34,367 nucleotides of DNA from Microcaldota archaeon (GTDB lineage: Archaea; Micrarchaeota; Micrarchaeia; Anstonellales; Anstonellaceae). A program made the position numbers and the translations under genes. The stretch lies in NCBI GenBank assembly GCA_026413965.1, contig JAOAJY010000006.1:1-34367 (forward strand), written 5' to 3'. The notes beneath the pieces were generated by a model that saw only the letters and a program-made list of their open reading frames with translations, searched no databases and was not told where the DNA came from. Shown in pieces: positions 7,535 to 15,479 of the stretch. The number at the start of each line of letters is the position of its first letter. The stretch's first letter is position 1.

Positions 7535-8152
7535 ATGGCATTCAGGTACGCATACCAGGGCAAGCCGGGCACGCGCACTGCGAAAGCAGCCTTGCGCGGC
7601 ATAAATGCCTCATACAAGGACCTCTGCGAGGTTTGCAGGAATGTCAGGGGCAAGGACACAGATTATGCTCTTGAGTTCCTCAAGCAGGCTGCGGAAGGGA
7701 AAAGGGCAGTTTATTTTGCCCGCCACAATAGCGGCAAAGGGCATAGGAAAGAATTGGGGGGCAAAAAAGGAGGCTGGCCTGTCAAGTCAGCAAGGCTGGT
7801 GCTGGAAGTTGTCAAAAGCGCAGCCGCAAATGCCTCCAAGCTCGGGCTTGGTGAGACAAAAATAGCCCACATAATGGCAAACAAAGAGGATATTTACCCA
7901 AGGCTCTCCCCAAAGGGCAGGAGAATAAGGCATGATTATGAGACTGCCTTTGTGGAGGTTGTCTTGGAGGAGAAGCAAGCCGATGGCAAGGCAGCTTTGC
8001 CAAAAAAAGATTCAGCAGCAAAAGAAAAAGAGCCAGGCAAGGCTGAAAAGCCTGGAAAAGAAAGCGCAAAGATATCTCAGGAAGCTTCCCTTCAAGGCTC
8101 AAAGGAGGGCAGTGAGGGCAAAAAAGTCCAGCAGGAGGCAAATGCGAAGTGA
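7535..8152 (+). CDS. rpl22: Ribosomal protein uL22 with a charged C-terminal tail
   Basis: 205 residues. The first 150 are a normal archaeal L22, with RTAKAALRGINASYKDLCEVCRNVRG and the tunnel-lining loop near LGGKKGGWPVKSARLVLEVVKSAAANA. The last 55 residues are a low-complexity Lys/Glu/Ala/Ser tail that is not part of the folded domain. The ATG at 7535 follows the sequence TGAGTGGTTTTC, whose TGA is the uS19 stop; the same junction sequence recurs before uL4 and eL19. Confidence 0.95.
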   Translation: MAFRYAYQGKPGTRTAKAALRGINASYKDLCEVCRNVRGKDTDYALEFLKQAAEGKRAVYFARHNSGKGHRKELGGKKGGWPVKSARLVLEVVKSAAANASKLGLGETKIAHIMANKEDIYPRLSPKGRRIRHDYETAFVEVVLEEKQADGKAALPKKDSAAKEKEPGKAEKPGKESAKISQEASLQGSKEGSEGKKVQQEANAK

Positions 8153-8169
8153 ATCAAGAGCGTGGAAGC

Positions 8170-8898
8170 ATGTCTGAGAAGAACAAAGCTGAGGAAAAAT
8201 TCATAGAGGATGCAATAACCAGGTACAAAGTATCCAAGTTCCTGGAAAGCGAGCTTGACCGAGCAGGCTTTTCCCGCGTGGCCATCCAAAGAACCCCGAT
8301 GGTCACAAGGATAGCGGTGGAAGTCACCAATCCCGGAAGGGTGATAGGCAAAAAAGGAAAAAGCATCCAGGACTTGACTGAGGCAATACAAAGGGAATTC
8401 AAGATAGAGAACCCTCAGATATCAGTAGTGGAGTCGGCAAACCAGAATCTTGAGCCGCGCCTGGTTGCAAAGAAAATATGCCGCTACATTGAGATGGGCA
8501 AGAAGATACGGGCAATCCTGCACGCCTCTTTGCGCGATATAATCCGCGCAGGCGCCCTTGGGGCGGAGATTGTGGCGTCAGGAAAAATCGCCGCGAAAGG
8601 AGGAAGAAGCAAGAGGCTTAGGGTAATGGCAGGATACGTGCCGAAATCAGGCGAAGCCTCAAGGCAGGTCGCCGAGTCCCACGTGACCGCCTATCCAAAA
8701 TCCGGAGCAATCGGTGTTTTGGTGAGGATAGTCAAGCCAGGCACAGTTTTCCCTGACCACCAGCCAGGCGCAGTCATTGAAATTCCAAAGGTCATATCCT
8801 CAGCTGAGGACATCACTGCCGCAACTCCCATGGAGCCGGTTTCCAAGGAGGAAGAGGCGCCGATTTCAAAGAGGAGAAGGCAGCAGAGGAGAAGGTAG
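8170..8898 (+). CDS. rps3: Ribosomal protein uS3
   Basis: 242 residues. S3 lines the mRNA entry tunnel. The KH domain with its GxxG loop (VIGKKGKSIQDL) is clear, then the C-terminal domain with GALGAEIVASGKIAAKGGRSKRLRV and YPKSGAIGVLVRIV. The tail is an Arg-rich run. I chose the ATG at 8170, preceded by GAGCGTGGAAG; a GTG at 8149 overlaps the uL22 stop and would add seven residues (NQERGS between). Confidence 0.94.
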   Translation: MSEKNKAEEKFIEDAITRYKVSKFLESELDRAGFSRVAIQRTPMVTRIAVEVTNPGRVIGKKGKSIQDLTEAIQREFKIENPQISVVESANQNLEPRLVAKKICRYIEMGKKIRAILHASLRDIIRAGALGAEIVASGKIAAKGGRSKRLRVMAGYVPKSGEASRQVAESHVTAYPKSGAIGVLVRIVKPGTVFPDHQPGAVIEIPKVISSAEDITAATPMEPVSKEEEAPISKRRRQQRRR

Positions 8899-8907
8899 TT
8901 GGTGCTT

Positions 8908-9150
8908 ATGGCGATACTCAAAAGCTCAAAAGCGCGCGAGCTTTCTGATGCCGAGCTTCAGGCGAAGCTTTTCGAGTTCCAAAAAGAGCTGAATACCGAG
9001 CGCGGAATACTTGCGGCAGGCGGGCGCTCCTCAAACACCGGCAAGCTGCGGCAGCTGAGGAAAGCGGTTGCCCGCGTGCTCACCATACTGCATGAAAGGA
9101 AGCTTGGCATCCAGAGGGGAAGCAAGGCGAAAGAAAAAAGCGAAAAATGA
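8908..9150 (+). CDS. rpl29: Ribosomal protein uL29
   Basis: 80 residues, two-helix protein at the tunnel exit. It begins MAILKSSKARELSDAELQ and contains the NTERGILAAGG..SSNTGKLRQLRKAVARVLTIL region typical of archaeal L29. The ATG at 8908 has TTGGTGCTT upstream. The basic tail (GSKAKEKSEK) is slightly longer than usual. A 50-base gap follows before aIF1. Confidence 0.94.
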   Translation: MAILKSSKARELSDAELQAKLFEFQKELNTERGILAAGGRSSNTGKLRQLRKAVARVLTILHERKLGIQRGSKAKEKSEK

Positions 9151-9200
9151 TTCAAAAAAAAATTTGCGGCTGCGCAAGGCAGCTGCGGAGGAAGGTGTAG

Positions 9201-9518
9201 TTGGTTGATATATGCCAGAAATGCGGTCTGATAAAGGAGATTTGCTCTTGCGACATCCTTGAGAAAGAGGAGACGCAGAGAATCCGCGTGTATGCGACGA
9301 AAAAGAAGTTCAAGAAGCTGGTCACCATCGTGGAAGGGATTGACAAATCCAAGCTCGAGGAGACCGGCAGGGAACTCAAGCAGAAGCTTGCATGCGGCGG
9401 GACCGTTAAAGACGGCGTGATTGTCTTGCAGGGAGACCAGAGGAAAAACATCAAGAAATCCTTGGTGAACTTTGGCTACCCTGAAAGCAGCATCACCGTT
9501 CTTGAAGGGCTGCAATAA
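9201..9518 (+). CDS. Translation initiation factor aIF1 (SUI1)
   Basis: 105 residues; binds the small subunit near the P site and checks start-codon selection. The SUI1 core is clear: LVTIVEGIDKSKLEE, LACGGTVKDGVIVLQGDQR and KSLVNFGYPESSITV. An N-terminal zinc knuckle precedes it (Cys5, Cys8, Cys15, Cys17), as in some other archaea. The only possible start is the TTG at 9201, immediately after an in-frame TAG and seven bases after GGAGGAAGGTG. Its place between uL29 and rnp1 is the usual archaeal one. Confidence 0.93.
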   Translation: MVDICQKCGLIKEICSCDILEKEETQRIRVYATKKKFKKLVTIVEGIDKSKLEETGRELKQKLACGGTVKDGVIVLQGDQRKNIKKSLVNFGYPESSITVLEGLQ

Positions 9519-9532
9519 GAGGGTGCGGCGCC

Positions 9533-9802
9533 TTGATAACGGAGTCCAACATCCGCATACATGAGCTCATAGGCCTGAAAGTCAAGGTGGCAAAAAGCCT
9601 GTCTTTGGCTTACCAGGGAATCCGAGGCATTGTGGCAGACGAGACCAAGAACACGATCCTGATCCGCACTAGAGGCGGGGAAAAGCGCATCCCCAAAAAA
9701 GGGTGCATTTTCGTTTTCCAGCTTCCGGGCGGAAGAAAAGCAGAGGTGGATGGCAACACGATTGCATATCGGCCTTTTGACAGGCCAAAAAAGCTCAGAT
9801 GA
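9533..9802 (+). CDS. rnp1: Ribonuclease P protein component 1 (Rnp1/Pop4, p29 family)
   Basis: 89 residues. A protein subunit of RNase P, which trims the 5' ends of tRNA precursors. The Sm-like barrel sequence ITESNIRIHELIGLKVKV ... GIRGIVADETKNTILIRTRGGEKRIPKKGCIFVF is characteristic. It starts with TTG at 9533, after GAGGGTG; the next residues (MITESN) match the family start. Its TGA overlaps an ATG at 9799 in the uS17 frame. Confidence 0.92.
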   Translation: MITESNIRIHELIGLKVKVAKSLSLAYQGIRGIVADETKNTILIRTRGGEKRIPKKGCIFVFQLPGGRKAEVDGNTIAYRPFDRPKKLR

Positions 9803-9816
9803 TTGGGGTATGGTTT

Positions 9817-10212
9817 ATGGAAAATCCAAGCAGGAAAGGCCCGATTGTTCCGCGAGGGCACACTCGCGTCGGCACAGTGGTATCTGACAGGAACAAGAAG
9901 ACAGTCATAGTCGAGTGGGAAACGCTGGAGCGGTTCCCGAAATACCAAAGGTCAGCAAGAAGCAAATCCAGGCTGCCTGCGCACAATCCAGATTCGATTG
10001 GGGCAAAGCTTGGCGATTTGGTGGAAATCGCCGAATGCCGCAAAATATCCAAAACCAAGGCATGGACGGTCACAAGGATAATCAAGAAGGCCGAGGGCAA
10101 AGTCGTCCTTGAGAAGAAAGGAGGCAAAGCATTGGAGGAGGAGGCAGAGCGGCTGAAGAAATCCGAGGTAAAAAGGGACGAGCTTCCTAAAGCTGAGAAG
10201 AAAGAAGAGTGA
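9817..10212 (+). CDS. rps17: Ribosomal protein uS17
   Basis: 131 residues; binds 16S rRNA early in assembly. The OB-fold core shows RVGTVVSDRNKKTVIVEWE and HNPDSIGAKLGDLVEIAECRKISKTKAW. A charged Lys/Glu tail of about 40 residues follows the fold. The ATG at 9817 sits just after GGGGTATGGTTT; an in-frame ATG at 9799 overlaps the rnp1 stop and would add six residues, which is possible but lacks a better ribosome binding site. Confidence 0.93.
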   Translation: MENPSRKGPIVPRGHTRVGTVVSDRNKKTVIVEWETLERFPKYQRSARSKSRLPAHNPDSIGAKLGDLVEIAECRKISKTKAWTVTRIIKKAEGKVVLEKKGGKALEEEAERLKKSEVKRDELPKAEKKEE

Positions 10213-10226
10213 TTCAGGCTGATGCT

Positions 10227-10625
10227 ATGAAAGGGACTGGAAGCAAAATGAACAAAGGGCTGCAAATAGGCTCTCTGCTGGTCTGCAATGACAATTCTGG
10301 AGCCAAGCTGGTTGCCATCATAGGCGTCAAGGGAGCCAAGGCAAAGCGGGCGATGTACCCGAAAGTCGGGGTTTCGGATGTGGTGACCGTGGCAGTCAAG
10401 AAAGGCACAACTGCCATGAAAAAGAAAGTGCTCAAGGCAGTGATCGTCAGGCAAAAGCAGCCTTTCAGAAGGCCAAACGGCATGAGAATAAGCTTTGAGG
10501 ACAATGCATGCGTGATAATAGACGACCAAGGGCTGCCTGTGGGGACTGAAATCAAAGGCGTGATAGCAAGGGAAGTGGCGACAAGATTCCCGAAGGTCGC
10601 CGCAATTGCAGCGGCAGTGGTGTGA
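10227..10625 (+). CDS. rpl14: Ribosomal protein uL14
   Basis: 132 residues, the usual archaeal length. It forms an intersubunit bridge. Recognisable blocks: LQIGSLLVCNDNSGAKLVAIIGV, AVIVRQKQPFRRPNGMRISFEDNACVIID, and GTEIKGVIAREVATRFPKVAAIA. The ATG at 10227 was chosen because it gives the standard length; the frame is open to a GTG at 10209 that overlaps the uS17 stop. Confidence 0.95.
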   Translation: MKGTGSKMNKGLQIGSLLVCNDNSGAKLVAIIGVKGAKAKRAMYPKVGVSDVVTVAVKKGTTAMKKKVLKAVIVRQKQPFRRPNGMRISFEDNACVIIDDQGLPVGTEIKGVIAREVATRFPKVAAIAAAVV

Positions 10626-10629
10626 TTGT

Positions 10630-11010
10630 ATGCAAGATTCTGTCCAGCCAAGAAAGCAGAGGAAATTCAGGCATTCGGCGCCCATGCATATCCGAAAGAA
10701 GATGGTTTCAGCCCATCTCTCAAAGGAGCTTCGCGCGAAGCTTGGGACAGCAAGAAGAAGCATGATTTTGCGCAAGGGGGACAAGGTCAAGGTGGCAAGA
10801 GGGGAGAAAAGAGGCCACATCGGAAAGGTCTTGGAGGTCGATTTGAAGTCCATGAAAGCCTATGTGGAGGGGCTGGTCAAAAGGAACGCGAAAGGGATAG
10901 AGAAGCTGATTCCGATCGACCCTTCCAATCTTTTGATTGTTGATGGGGATTTCTCAAAAGACAGGCAGGAGATGATTCAAAGGTCAAAGAAGCCTGAAAG
11001 CAAAAAGTGA
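10630..11010 (+). CDS. rpl24: Ribosomal protein uL24
   Basis: 126 residues. An assembly-initiating protein near the tunnel exit. It starts MQDSVQPRKQRKFRHSAP and carries the KOW motif (LRKGDKVKVARGEKRGHIGKVLEV). The ATG at 10630 is four bases after the uL14 stop; GTGTGATTGT around that stop provides the ribosome binding site. The frame is open into uL14 to 10606 but that is overlap without family support. Confidence 0.94.
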   Translation: MQDSVQPRKQRKFRHSAPMHIRKKMVSAHLSKELRAKLGTARRSMILRKGDKVKVARGEKRGHIGKVLEVDLKSMKAYVEGLVKRNAKGIEKLIPIDPSNLLIVDGDFSKDRQEMIQRSKKPESKK

Positions 11011-11019
11011 GTTGGTGAT

Positions 11020-11724
11020 ATGTCCAAGAAAGGAGGCTCATCGCATTTTGTCCGCCTGCGAGCCCACAAAAGGGTGGGAGTGGTCAAAAGGAAAGCCATG
11101 AAATGGCTCCTCTCCCCTGCCGCAGGCCCTCACCGCAAGGAAGACAGCATCTCGGCAGGCGTGCTGGTGCGCGATGTTTTGGGAAGGGCAAAGACCATGC
11201 GCGAAGTCAAAAAGCTCCTGAATGCTGGAGGGCTTGTGGTTGATGGCAAAAAGGTCAAAGACCCAAAAAGGCCGATAGGGCTCATGGATATAGTAAGCGA
11301 GCCTATGGAAAGCAAGCTCTACCGCATGTCCCTGTCAGGCCCAAAGCTGGTTCCAAAGCCGATATCTGAGAAATCCTCGGCCAGGAAATACCTGAAAGTG
11401 GTCGGCAAAAGGACTGTCAGAGGAGCCAAGATTGCCCTCACATTCCATGACGGAAGGAACTATATTGGAGACAACAACATAAAAAATGGGGACACTTGCG
11501 TTTTTTCAGTTCCGGATTTCAAGCTGCTGTCTCACATAAAGCTGCAGCCTGGAGCAAGGTGCCTGATTGTGGAGGGCAAGCACAGGGGCGAGATAGCCAA
11601 GCTTGAGCAGATAATACAGCGGCCCGGCTCGCATGCCACAGAGGCTTTGCTTTCAGGGCAAAACGGGCAGTTTGTCACGGTCGCAAAGTACCTTTTTGCC
11701 GTAGATGATGAATTTGACGCTTGA
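11020..11724 (+). CDS. rps4e: Ribosomal protein eS4
   Basis: 234 residues. An archaeal/eukaryotic-only small-subunit protein. It shows the start SKKGGSSHFVRLRAHK, the S4-like RNA-binding segment KTMREVKKLLNAGGLVVDGKKVKDPKRPIG, and a C-terminal KOW region (LQPGARCLIVEGKHRGEIAKLEQI). The ATG at 11020 follows GTTGGTGAT, a good ribosome binding site, nine bases after uL24. Confidence 0.95.
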   Translation: MSKKGGSSHFVRLRAHKRVGVVKRKAMKWLLSPAAGPHRKEDSISAGVLVRDVLGRAKTMREVKKLLNAGGLVVDGKKVKDPKRPIGLMDIVSEPMESKLYRMSLSGPKLVPKPISEKSSARKYLKVVGKRTVRGAKIALTFHDGRNYIGDNNIKNGDTCVFSVPDFKLLSHIKLQPGARCLIVEGKHRGEIAKLEQIIQRPGSHATEALLSGQNGQFVTVAKYLFAVDDEFDA

Positions 11725-11738
11725 GATGGTGAAGGAAA

Positions 11739-12248
11739 ATGGAAAACAAGATGAGAGAAGTGATGATTGACAAAGTCACTCTCAATATTGGTGTGGGCAA
11801 AGGAGGGCAGGAGCTGGAGAACGCCAAGATGCTGCTTGAGAGGCTCTCCGGAGCCAAGGCAGTGCCGACAAAGGCAAAATCAAGAAATCCTGTGTTCCGC
11901 ATAAAGAAAGGGGATGTGATTGGGACCAAGACCACCCTCAGGGGCAAAGCCGCCTTGGAGTTCCTCAAAAAAGCTCTGAAAGTTAAGGATTACTCCCTGC
12001 CATCAGGCTCGTTCGACAAGGACGGCAACTTCTCATTCGGCGTTCCAGAGTACATAGAGTTTCCAGGGGCAAAATACGACCCACAAATAGGGATGCTTGG
12101 GTTTGACGTTTGCGTCACTTTGAGAAGAAGAGGCTTCCGGGTGGGGAAAAGGAGAAGGGGCAAATCCAAAGTCGGGCGCAAGCACCGGCTGAAAAAGGAG
12201 GACGGGATTCAATTCGCGAGGAATGTTCTTTCAGTCAAAGTCGAATAA
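11739..12248 (+). CDS. rpl5: Ribosomal protein uL5
   Basis: 169 residues; central-protuberance protein that contacts 5S rRNA. Family signatures include [44 protein letters not shown] and the [29 protein letters not shown] block. The ATG at 11739 has GATGGTGAAGGAAA upstream. A second in-frame ATG four codons on is less likely. Confidence 0.95.
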   Translation: MENKMREVMIDKVTLNIGVGKGGQELENAKMLLERLSGAKAVPTKAKSRNPVFRIKKGDVIGTKTTLRGKAALEFLKKALKVKDYSLPSGSFDKDGNFSFGVPEYIEFPGAKYDPQIGMLGFDVCVTLRRRGFRVGKRRRGKSKVGRKHRLKKEDGIQFARNVLSVKVE

Positions 12249-12258
12249 GAGGTTTTGC

Positions 12259-12441
12259 ATGGCAGACAAAGATAAAAAGAAAAGCAGAAAGATTCCGCCT
12301 GAGCACAAATATCAGGGAAAGGGCTTGAGGAAATGCCGCTTTTGCGGCTCTGCCCGTGCTCTGATACGCTCATATGGCCTGCGGATATGCAGGAGGTGCT
12401 TTCGCGAAGTGGCGGAGGAGATAGGCTTCAGGAAATATTGA
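12259..12441 (+). CDS. rps14: Ribosomal protein uS14 (zinc form)
   Basis: 60 residues. The zinc-binding cysteines are complete: Cys26, Cys29, Cys44 and Cys47 in LRKCRFCGS ... [10 protein letters not shown]. It ends AEEIGFRKY as usual. The ATG at 12259 lies after AGAGGTTTTGC, ten bases beyond the uL5 stop. Upstream frame extension to 12223 overlaps uL5 and is not real. Its TGA overlaps an ATG (12441) in the uS8 frame. Confidence 0.95.
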   Translation: MADKDKKKSRKIPPEHKYQGKGLRKCRFCGSARALIRSYGLRICRRCFREVAEEIGFRKY

Positions 12442-12452
12442 TGGGGGATTTT

Positions 12453-12839
12453 ATGGCTAACGATCCGCTTGCAGATGCCCTGAACTCAATAAAAACGCAC
12501 GAGATGTTCAGCAAAAGCGTCTGTGAGGTGAAACCAAGCAAGCTGGTCCGCGAGACATTGAAGATTCTGCAAAGGAAAGGCTACATAGGGGATTTTGAGT
12601 TCGTGGATGACGGAAAGAGCGGCTACTTCAAAATAAAGCTGCTTGGGAAGGTCAACCAATGCGGGGCGGTCAAGCCTCGTTTCGCGGTGAAGAAGAACGA
12701 ATGGAGCGAATGGGAGGCAAAATACCTCCCTGGCTCAGGATTCGGCATGTTCATAGTCTCCACGCCGCTTGGTCTTATGACCCACACTGAAGCAAAAGAG
12801 AAAGGGCTGGGCGGAAGGCTAATAGCCTACATTTATTGA
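12453..12839 (+). CDS. rps8: Ribosomal protein uS8
   Basis: 128 residues, near the archaeal norm. S8 binds the central domain of 16S rRNA. It begins MANDPLADALNSIKTHEM and ends with GFGMFIVSTPLGLMTHTEAKEKGLGGRLIAYIY, both diagnostic. The ATG at 12453 follows GGGGGATTTT. An in-frame ATG at 12441 overlapping the uS14 stop would add MGDF. Confidence 0.95.
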   Translation: MANDPLADALNSIKTHEMFSKSVCEVKPSKLVRETLKILQRKGYIGDFEFVDDGKSGYFKIKLLGKVNQCGAVKPRFAVKKNEWSEWEAKYLPGSGFGMFIVSTPLGLMTHTEAKEKGLGGRLIAYIY

Positions 12840-12849
12840 GGATGGTCTC

Positions 12850-13335
12850 ATGAAAATACCGGACGGCGCAAAGGTTTCGGTTGAAGGAAGCAAGGTCACA
12901 GTCAGCGGCCCGAAAGGCACGCTGTCCCGCGTTTTTCCAGGCGCAGGGGCGTCAATCCAGCTGAAGGACGGGGAGCTTTCTGTGTCTGCCGACAAGAGAA
13001 TGGCAAGGACAATTGAGACCCACATACAAAACATGGCAATAGGGGTGACTTCGGGTTACTCAAAAAAGCTCAAAGCCCTCTATTCCCACTTCCCAATAAG
13101 CACAGAGGTGAAAGGCCAAGAGATTCTGATAAAGAACTTTCTTGGGGAAAAGCAGCCGCGAAAGGCAAAAATAGTCGGGCAGACAAAAGTTGAGGTCAAA
13201 GGGCAGGAGCTGACGGTGTCAGGCATATCAAAAGAAGACGTTTCCCAAACAATCGCCAACCTCAAATCCGCAACAAGGATACGCGACAGGGATTCGCGCA
13301 TATTCCAAGACGGGTATTATGTTATAGAGGAATAG
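12850..13335 (+). CDS. rpl6: Ribosomal protein uL6
   Basis: 161 residues, somewhat shorter than many archaeal L6 proteins (about 180). Two similar RNA-binding lobes are present: VSVEGSKVTVSGPKGTLSRVF and VEVKGQELTVSGISKEDVSQTIANLKSATRIRDRDSRIFQDGYYV. It sits near the sarcin-ricin loop. The ATG follows GGATGGTCTC; the gap to uS8 is ten bases. Confidence 0.94.
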   Translation: MKIPDGAKVSVEGSKVTVSGPKGTLSRVFPGAGASIQLKDGELSVSADKRMARTIETHIQNMAIGVTSGYSKKLKALYSHFPISTEVKGQEILIKNFLGEKQPRKAKIVGQTKVEVKGQELTVSGISKEDVSQTIANLKSATRIRDRDSRIFQDGYYVIEE

Positions 13336-13337
13336 CT

Positions 13338-13754
13338 ATGGTGTCAAAACGCAAGCATCCAAAATTCCTGCGCCCAAACTACGGCAGAAGCAAGCGCAGC
13401 AGGATAAAGCCCAACTGGCGCAGGCCTAGGGGAATAGACAACAAAAAGAGGCTCAAAATCAAGTATATGGGCGCTTCTCCGTCCATAGGATATGGGCAGC
13501 CCAAGGCAATAAAAAGCATCCACCCCTCTGGGCTTCCAGAGGTTCTTGTGCAATCCCCATCTGAAGTCAAAGGCTTGAAGGATGTGGCAGTCCGGATAGC
13601 AAGCGGGGTGGGCAGGAAGAAAAGAGAGGAGATAGAAAGGCTTTGCCAGCAGGCAAACCTCAAAGTCCTCAACAAGAAAATCCCAAGCAAGAAAAGCCCT
13701 GCCGGCAAGCAAGAGGCGGAGGAAGGAAAGCAGGAGCAGAAAATAGGCGCATGA
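13338..13754 (+). CDS. rpl32e: Ribosomal protein eL32
   Basis: 138 residues, archaeal/eukaryotic-only. The sequence KHPKFLRPNYGRSKRSRIKPNWRRPRGIDNKKR and the later GYGQPKAIKSIHPSGLPEVLV are typical. The last 30 residues are a Lys/Glu/Gln tail. The ATG at 13338 is only two bases after the uL6 stop, so translation is probably coupled. Confidence 0.94.
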   Translation: MVSKRKHPKFLRPNYGRSKRSRIKPNWRRPRGIDNKKRLKIKYMGASPSIGYGQPKAIKSIHPSGLPEVLVQSPSEVKGLKDVAVRIASGVGRKKREEIERLCQQANLKVLNKKIPSKKSPAGKQEAEEGKQEQKIGA

Positions 13755-13763
13755 GTGGTTTTT

Positions 13764-14213
13764 ATGGCTGTTGACACTGTACGAAGGCTCGCATCCGGCA
13801 TGCTCAAGGTTGGCGAGTCAAAGATAAGGTTCGCAAAAGATTCCCTCTCCAAGATACAGGAGGCACTGACAAGGGAGGATGTCCGCGCTCTGATAAAAGA
13901 AGGCGCAATCTATGCCATCTCCCCGCGCGGCGTGTCGCGCGCAAAAGGGAGAAATAAGCAAAGGCAGCTAAAGAAAGGAAGGCGGTTTGGGGCAGGAAGC
14001 AAGAAAGGGACAATACAAAGCAGAAGAGGGAAAAAGGATTTCTGGATGAAAAAAGTCCGAGCCCAGCGCAACTATCTTCGCAGCTTGGCTGAGGCAGGCA
14101 AGCTTCCGCATCAGGAGGTGCGCAAGATTTATCTTATGATAAAAGGGAATGCTTTCAGGGGGGTAAAGGCTCTTGAGACCTACCTTAAGGACAACAAGCT
14201 TCTGAAGCAATAA
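13764..14213 (+). CDS. rpl19e: Ribosomal protein eL19
   Basis: 149 residues, mainly helical, spanning the two subunits. VDTVRRLASGMLKVGESKIRF at the start and the motif SRAKGRNKQRQLKKGRRFGAGSKKGT, then WMKKVRAQRNYLRSL, identify it. The ATG at 13764 follows TGAGTGGTTTTT, where TGA is the eL32 stop, the same junction sequence as before uL4 and uL22. Confidence 0.95.
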   Translation: MAVDTVRRLASGMLKVGESKIRFAKDSLSKIQEALTREDVRALIKEGAIYAISPRGVSRAKGRNKQRQLKKGRRFGAGSKKGTIQSRRGKKDFWMKKVRAQRNYLRSLAEAGKLPHQEVRKIYLMIKGNAFRGVKALETYLKDNKLLKQ

Positions 14214-14224
14214 TTGGTGATGCT

Positions 14225-14809
14225 GTGGGGCAGGCAACAGGACCGGTATATAAAGTGGCGTTCAGGCGCAGGAGAAAGAACCTGACAAACTATTCCAAGC
14301 GCCTTGCGCTTGTGAAAGGGGAAGCGCCCAGGATGGTAGTCCGGAAATCTTCAAGAGGGGTTTTGGTGCAGTTTATGGAATTCTCTCCTGTTGGGGACAA
14401 AGTGATCTCTTCTGCGCAGTCCGGCATGCTCAAGCAATACGGCTGGCCTGCAAGATGCAATTCCCCAACAGCCTACCTTTGCGGGCTTCTTGCGGCAAGG
14501 CTTGCCTCAAAAAAGGGAATCTCGTCTTTCAACTTGGACATAGGGATGCATTCGCCAACAAAAGGCTCTCTTGTCTTTGCTGCCCTGAAAGGGGCGCTGG
14601 ATGCAGGGCTTTCCACAAATTACAGCCAGGAGATGATTTCAGAAGACAGAATCAGCGGCGAGGCGATAGCCAGCTTCGCCAAGCTCCTCAAGTCCCAAGA
14701 TGAGCAGAAGTTCCGCAAGACATTCTCCTCGTATTTGAAAGAGGGGTTTGACCCTCAAAATATGGCAGAGGTTTTCAAATCTGTCAAGGAGAAAATAAGC
14801 AAAAGCTGA
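14225..14809 (+). CDS. rpl18: Ribosomal protein uL18
   Basis: 194 residues; binds 5S rRNA in the central protuberance. GPVYKVAFRRRRKNLTNYSKRLALVKG at its start fits archaeal L18, followed by LCGLLAARLASKKGISSFNLDIG. The start is the GTG at 14225, with TTGGTGAT (14214-14221) directly upstream; no ATG is available in this frame at the right place. The gap to eL19 is 11 bases. Confidence 0.94.
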   Translation: MGQATGPVYKVAFRRRRKNLTNYSKRLALVKGEAPRMVVRKSSRGVLVQFMEFSPVGDKVISSAQSGMLKQYGWPARCNSPTAYLCGLLAARLASKKGISSFNLDIGMHSPTKGSLVFAALKGALDAGLSTNYSQEMISEDRISGEAIASFAKLLKSQDEQKFRKTFSSYLKEGFDPQNMAEVFKSVKEKISKS

Positions 14810-14819
14810 TGGTGACTAG

Positions 14820-15479
14820 ATGGCAAGGGAAGATACAGGGGATGAGCAAAAGCCGGAATGGATACCGAAAACTGAGGTCGGTCGGATGGTCAAATCCGGG
14901 CAGATAACCTCAGTAGAGGAAATATTCTACATGGGCAAGAAGATATTGGAGCATGAAATAGTGGATTATCTTTACCCCAACCTGGTGGAGGAGACGCTGG
15001 AGGTCTCAAGCACGCAGAGAATGACTGACAACGGCAGGAAAGCTCAGTTCCGGGCAGTGGTTCTGGTGGGGGACATGAACGGGCACGTGGGGGTTGGCGC
15101 TGGCAAAAGCGAAGAGGTGAAGCCTGCCATAGAGTCCGCTTTGAAGAATGCCAAGCGCAACCTCATCTCTGTTCCAATCGCAAGCACAGGCGGCCATAAG
15201 CACACCATCCCAATCAAAGTTGTTGGCAAGGTCGGAAGCGTGGAGGTCACCCTCAAGCCGGCCCCCCTTGGCATAGGCCTGGTTGCCAACGAAGTCACAA
15301 AAAAGGTGCTTTCTGCGGCAGGCATAAAGGACATCTGGAGCTTTTCCCGCGGAAGGACCAGGAACACTTACAACACCGCAATGGCGGTGGTCAATGCTTT
15401 GGACAAGCTTAACCGCATGCGCTTGCAGGCTGAATGGGAAGCAAAGCCTGAAAAAAAACCTGAGCAGGTGTCCTCATGA
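14820..15479 (+). CDS. rps5: Ribosomal protein uS5
   Basis: 219 residues. S5 helps mRNA entry and decoding fidelity. The double-stranded RNA-binding type domain (FRAVVLVGDMNGHVGVGAGKSEEVKPAIESALKNAKRNLI) and the C-terminal fold (GIGLVANEVTKKVLSAAGIKDIWSFSRGRTRNTYN) are clear. The ATG follows GATGGTGACTAG. Its TGA overlaps the ATG of uL30 by four bases (ATGA). Confidence 0.95.
   Translation: MAREDTGDEQKPEWIPKTEVGRMVKSGQITSVEEIFYMGKKILEHEIVDYLYPNLVEETLEVSSTQRMTDNGRKAQFRAVVLVGDMNGHVGVGAGKSEEVKPAIESALKNAKRNLISVPIASTGGHKHTIPIKVVGKVGSVEVTLKPAPLGIGLVANEVTKKVLSAAGIKDIWSFSRGRTRNTYNTAMAVVNALDKLNRMRLQAEWEAKPEKKPEQVSS

Noticed and set aside
9795-10853. 352-codon minus-strand frame opposite uS17-uL14-uL24
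   Set aside because: Antisense to three certain ribosomal genes; the translation has no family features.
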